From JACVRW01 sp036407035 (GTDB lineage: Bacteria; Actinomycetota; Thermoleophilia; Solirubrobacterales; Thermoleophilaceae): DNA of 64,000 bases. The DNA lies in assembly GCA_036407035.1 (NCBI GenBank), contig DASXAA010000164.1, positions 1 through 64,000 of the forward strand, in the 5' to 3' direction. The number at the start of each line of letters is the position of its first letter. Position 1 is the first letter of the stretch. Shown here one piece after another: positions 61,669 through 64,000 of the stretch. Both the position numbers and the translations under genes were made by a program. The notes beneath the pieces are model-generated. The model had not been told where the DNA came from, did no database searches, and saw only the letters and a list, made by a program, of their open reading frames with translations.

Positions 61669-62585
61669 GGCGTGCGCTCCACGACGCCGTGCTCCTCGAA
61701 GTCGTAGATCGTGTTGTTGATTCGCAGACCGTCGACCGCCCCCGAGAAGGAGAAGTCACGCCCCTTCGTGACCGCCGCGGTGAAGATCCTGGGCGGCTCC
61801 CCGCCGTCGTCGAGGAACGCCTTCAGCTCGGCGAAACTGCATAGCGTGCCGCTGAGGTTGCACTGCGTGAAGGCGGCGCCGGTGCCGCCCCATTGCCCGG
61901 TCGTCGTGGCGTCGATGTACGGGCTCCAGCGGTTGGCCGGACTGTTCGCGGGGACGTAGACGAGCGATGCGAAGGTGCTGGGGGACGACGCCAGGTTCGG
62001 GTTGACCTCGAACGTGATCGACGGCATGTTCGCGCTGCCGCCGCCGGCGGTGATGTTCTCCCCCGTAGTGAAGACGTGGAACCCGACGGCGGACACGCTC
62101 AGGAAGCTGTCGCCGACGAAGTCGACCTCGTTGCCGAAGGCGACGCGCTCGGCAGTGCCGAAGGCGGGTGGACCGGACACACTCAGGTTCAGGCTCCCCC
62201 GGCCGAACGGCGGCGAAGAGGGCTCCGAGGTTGCCGGGCCCGAGCGCAGGGCAGCGACGGGCGAGCCGACGACGCCGCGGTTCATCACCCCCCAGTTGCC
62301 GGCCGTCTGCGTCGGACCGGGCTCGCCCCTGTCGCCCTTCGGCCCCGCAGGTCCGGCCGGTCCCCTCTCCGCGCGTTCGCTCAGCGCCCGCCGAAGCCGC
62401 CTCTCGAGGCGATCCCGGGTGATCGTGAATCGCCTGAGATCCCCGTGCCTGATCGTGCCGTTACGGATGTCCCTGCTGCGAATCGTGCCGTCCTTGATCT
62501 GCCTGCTGGTAATGAGCGAGCCGGCGGTCGCGGTGGCGGCACCCGCGATCAGCGCTACGGCGACGCAGGTGAGTACAAGCTTCAT
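61665..62585 (-). CDS. Secreted collagen-like-repeat protein
   Basis: The 306-residue protein has a signal peptide (LVLTCVAVALIAGAATATAG) followed by SRQIKDGTIRSRDIRNGTIRHGDL and then a short collagen-like G-x-y stretch (GPAGPAGPKGDRGEPGP, about residues 75-91). The rest is a beta-rich domain with FGNEVDFVGDSFLSVSAVGFHVFTTGE and two cysteines (CNLSGTLC). Proteins with this N-terminal pattern are numerous in Thermoleophilia; they are thought to be cell-surface proteins of unknown role. Confidence 0.75.
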   Translation of the reverse strand: MKLVLTCVAVALIAGAATATAGSLITSRQIKDGTIRSRDIRNGTIRHGDLRRFTITRDRLERRLRRALSERAERGPAGPAGPKGDRGEPGPTQTAGNWGVMNRGVVGSPVAALRSGPATSEPSSPPFGRGSLNLSVSGPPAFGTAERVAFGNEVDFVGDSFLSVSAVGFHVFTTGENITAGGGSANMPSITFEVNPNLASSPSTFASLVYVPANSPANRWSPYIDATTTGQWGGTGAAFTQCNLSGTLCSFAELKAFLDDGGEPPRIFTAAVTKGRDFSFSGAVDGLRINNTIYDFEEHGVVERTP

Positions 62586-62945
62586 GAGGGCCTCCCACTC
62601 TCGTCCGAGCTGTACGGACGCCCCGCCATCCGCAGTCCGGATCAGACTTGCGCAATAGTGAGGATACGCTATCCAATCATGCGCCGATTGTCACGATCGA
62701 CAGGCTCCGGCGCCGCGGACGGGCAGCGCGAGAAGTCGCACGCGTCGGCATACCCCGGCCGGATGTGCGCGCTGCGGACATGGGACGCGCGGCCGCCCAC
62801 CTGTGTCGCGCCCGTGAGTGAGCCCACAGCGATCGCTCACCCTCAGCGGGCGAGAACCGAGCGATCCAAGGACGCAGGGAGCGACGCGTGCTACGCACGC
62901 GAGCGACCGAGGACGCAGGAGCGCCACGGTTCGCAGCCCGCTGAA
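62586..62945. other. Intergenic region between collagen-like gene and tRNA-His
   Basis: No supported gene. It holds the probable promoter of the collagen-like gene (minus strand), a 13-bp palindrome GGATACGCTATCC (62662-62674), and the nested inverted repeat next to the tRNA described separately (62834-62953). Confidence 0.5.
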
Positions 62946-62953
62946 GGTGAGCG
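62834..62953. repeat. Nested inverted repeat that includes the 3' end of tRNA-His
   Basis: Outer arms CGCTCACCCTCAGCGGGC (62834-62851) and GCCCGCTGAAGGTGAGCG (62936-62953) are complementary at 17 of 18 positions. Inside are GAACCG/CGGTTC (62854-62859, 62927-62932), a perfect 7-bp hairpin CGCGTGC-TAC-GCACGCG (62885-62901) and two imperfect direct copies of a ~22-bp unit (62860-62884, 62902-62923). The last 8 bp of the right arm are the tRNA acceptor strand. It could be a transcript-processing or termination structure or a mobile-element scar. Confidence 0.6.
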
Positions 62954-63018
62954 ACGGGACTCGAACCCGCGACCGCCTGGACCACAACCAGGAGCTCTAC
63001 CTGCTGAGCTACGCCCAC
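62946..63018 (-). tRNA. tRNA-His (anticodon GTG)
   Basis: Reading on the minus strand: acceptor GTGGGCG pairs with CGCTCAC, D arm GCTC/GAGC, anticodon stem CCTGG/CCAGG with loop TTGTGGT (anticodon GTG), T arm GCGGG-TTCGAGT-CCCGT. The discriminator is C and the base before the acceptor is G (63019), as required for histidine identity (G-1:C73). CCA is not encoded. Confidence 0.93.
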
Positions 63019-63081
63019 CACGCGGCCGGTCCGCCCGGACCGACGGTCGGAATCTAGCAGCGGGCCGGGTAGTCTCCGGAC

Positions 63082-63651
63082 ATGGCCGCTCGCACCGCGC
63101 TCGTAGTCGTCGACGTGCAGCAGGCGTTCCATGACGCCGGGTATTGGGGTCGCCGGAACAACCCCGATTGCGAGCGCAACGTCGCGGATCTGATCACGGC
63201 GTGGCGCGACCAGGGCCAGCCGATCGTGTTCGTGCGCCATGACTCGGACGAGGACGAGTCGCCGCTGCGGCCGGACGAGCCGGGCAACGCCCTCCAGGAC
63301 GTGGTGCACGGCCAGCCGGACCTGCTCGTCACGAAACACGTGCACTCGGCATTCCACGGCGATCCGGATCTCGCGGGCTGGCTGCGCGAGAACGACGTCG
63401 ACGGCGTGCTCGTGTGCGGCATCCAGACGAACATGTGCTGCGAGACGACCGCGCGGGTCGCCGCCAACCTCGGCTTCGAGATGGGCTTCGCGATCGACGC
63501 CACCCACACGTTCGACCTCCCGGACCACGAGGGCGGCGCCATCACCGCCAACGAGCTCGCGCGCGTGACCGCCGCGAACCTGGACCCGGAGTTCGGCCGC
63601 GTCGTGACCGCCGACGAGGCGATCGCCGAACTGCGGGCGCCTGTCGCCTAG
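63082..63651 (+). CDS. Isochorismatase-family cysteine hydrolase
   Basis: The 189-residue protein has the family's catalytic triad: Asp in LVVVDVQQAF, Lys in VTKHVHSAF and Cys in CGIQTNMCCETTAR. Members hydrolyse amides or N-carbamoyl compounds such as nicotinamide or ureidoacrylate; the substrate is not known here. It is the first gene after tRNA-His on the opposite strand, and a hairpin follows its stop. Confidence 0.85.
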   Translation: MAARTALVVVDVQQAFHDAGYWGRRNNPDCERNVADLITAWRDQGQPIVFVRHDSDEDESPLRPDEPGNALQDVVHGQPDLLVTKHVHSAFHGDPDLAGWLRENDVDGVLVCGIQTNMCCETTARVAANLGFEMGFAIDATHTFDLPDHEGGAITANELARVTAANLDPEFGRVVTADEAIAELRAPVA

Positions 63652-63673
63652 CCGGGCCGGCCGCCGGCCCGGC
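63651..63673 (+). terminator. Hairpin after the isochorismatase-family gene
   Basis: Arms GCCGGGCCGG (63651-63660) and CCGGCCCGGC (63664-63673) pair perfectly around a 3-nt loop directly at the stop codon. No T-tract follows, so termination may be factor-assisted. Confidence 0.5.
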
Positions 63674-63701
63674 TCACCGGCCGCTCATGCGGCCCTTGGC
63701 A

Positions 63702-63719
63702 CCATGACCGATGTCATGG
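63702..63719. promoter_or_regulatory. Palindromic operator-like site CCATGAC-CGAT-GTCATGG
   Basis: Perfect 7-bp arms around a 4-bp centre, 57 bp upstream of the ABC ATPase start, where a TetR/PadR/MarR-type regulator might bind. No regulator gene is visible before the window ends. Confidence 0.45.
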
Positions 63720-63775
63720 AGAAAACACGATGACCGCCACTTATCGGGGCGCACGTCTATCCCTACGGTGAAAGA

Positions 63776-64000
63776 CATGAATGCGATTGAGGTACGCGAC
63801 CTGCGCAAGCGCTACGGCGCGGTGGAAGCGGTCGCAGGGATCAGCTTCGAGGCGTGCGAGGGCGAGGTGTTCTGCCTGCTCGGCCCGAACGGCGCCGGGA
63901 AGACGACGACCGTCGAGATCCTCGAGGGGCAGCGACTGCCGGACTCGGGCACGGTCAGCCTGCTCGGGTACGAGCCCGGCCGCGGCGAGCGGGCCATGCG
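63776..64000 (+). CDS. ABC transporter ATP-binding protein (partial, N-terminus)
   Basis: The 75 residues visible begin MNAIEVRDLRKRYG and contain Walker A GPNGAGKTTTVEIL, with a Q-loop-like EGQRLPDSG. The pattern resembles drug/lipid-export ATPases (CcmA/DrrA type). The gene runs off the right edge. The operator-like palindrome at 63702-63719 may control it. Confidence 0.8.

Noticed and set aside
62662..62674. Palindrome GGATACGCTATCC as an operator for the collagen-like gene
   Set aside because: Suggestive, but only five-base arms and no nearby copy or regulator gene; recorded with the intergenic region instead.
63027..63042. Inverted repeat CGGTCCG-CC-CGGACCG between tRNA-His and the isochorismatase-family gene
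   Set aside because: G/C-rich, lies in a short divergent spacer, and has no second copy to support a regulatory role.

Overview
The window is high-GC, densely packed chromosomal DNA with GTG/ATG starts and many 4-nt ATGA/GTGA gene overlaps. It most resembles an actinobacterium of the Thermoleophilia (Solirubrobacterales/Gaiellales type). Pointers are a secreted collagen-like protein with the recurrent RQIKDGTI-type N-terminus (61.7-62.6 kb), an HD-phosphohydrolase fused to a LuxR-type HTH (19-20.6 kb), and a very large secreted protein with a C-terminal fibronectin-like domain (14.9-18.2 kb). Placement is by resemblance only. I see no insertion sequence, prophage, CRISPR or replication origin.

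Region 1 (0-2.8 kb): the tail of a plus-strand gene, a long hairpin, a TVP38-type membrane protein with an uncharacterised partner, a Crp/Fnr-type regulator and a small zinc-ribbon protein.

Region 2 (3-14.8 kb): two divergent operons. The minus-strand arm encodes an HpcH/HpaI aldolase, a dihydroorotate-dehydrogenase-like flavoprotein, a cytochrome P450 fused in frame to a LigA domain, the LigB catalytic subunit, a DUF6282-like hydrolase and an APC permease. The plus-strand arm encodes an aldehyde dehydrogenase, a class III aminotransferase, an IclR regulator, a cupin and a stand-alone PEP-utiliser swivel-domain protein. Together they look like an inducible ring-cleavage pathway for an amine-bearing aromatic; the substrate is unknown.

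Region 3 (14.9-22.1 kb): large secreted protein, SAM methyltransferase, HD/LuxR regulator and a membrane-anchored esterase.

Region 4 (22.1-41.1 kb): a 13-gene minus-strand operon (split transketolase, TPP-dependent E1 alpha/beta, class IV aminotransferase, Liv-type ABC importer, metallo-beta-lactamase-fold lactonase, OYE-type flavoprotein, aldehyde dehydrogenase). Next to it are a class III aminotransferase with a second lactonase, a divergent aminotransferase plus APH-fold kinase pair, and a GntR/FCD regulator. A shared motif (TTGTATCCAA-like) lies in front of all these units.

Region 5 (41.2-59.1 kb): a probable D-apiose (branched pentose, plant cell wall) utilisation locus. It has two secreted glycoside-hydrolase-like proteins (one with an apiosidase-like DUF4038 domain), a peptide/sugar-type ABC importer, several dehydrogenases, a TIM-barrel isomerase-like protein, and a protein resembling the D-apionate lactonase ApnL. 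A GntR/FCD regulator sits in the middle, and an 11-bp motif (CTGTATGATAG-like) precedes each transcription unit. Two gene remnants, a broken amidohydrolase and a fragment of an oxidoreductase paralogous to the one at 58.1 kb, mark its edge.

Region 6 (59.1-64 kb): a VanY-like D,D-carboxypeptidase divergent from a VanR/VanS-like two-component system, the collagen-like secreted protein, tRNA-His with an unusual downstream nested inverted repeat, an isochorismatase-family hydrolase and the start of an ABC ATPase gene.
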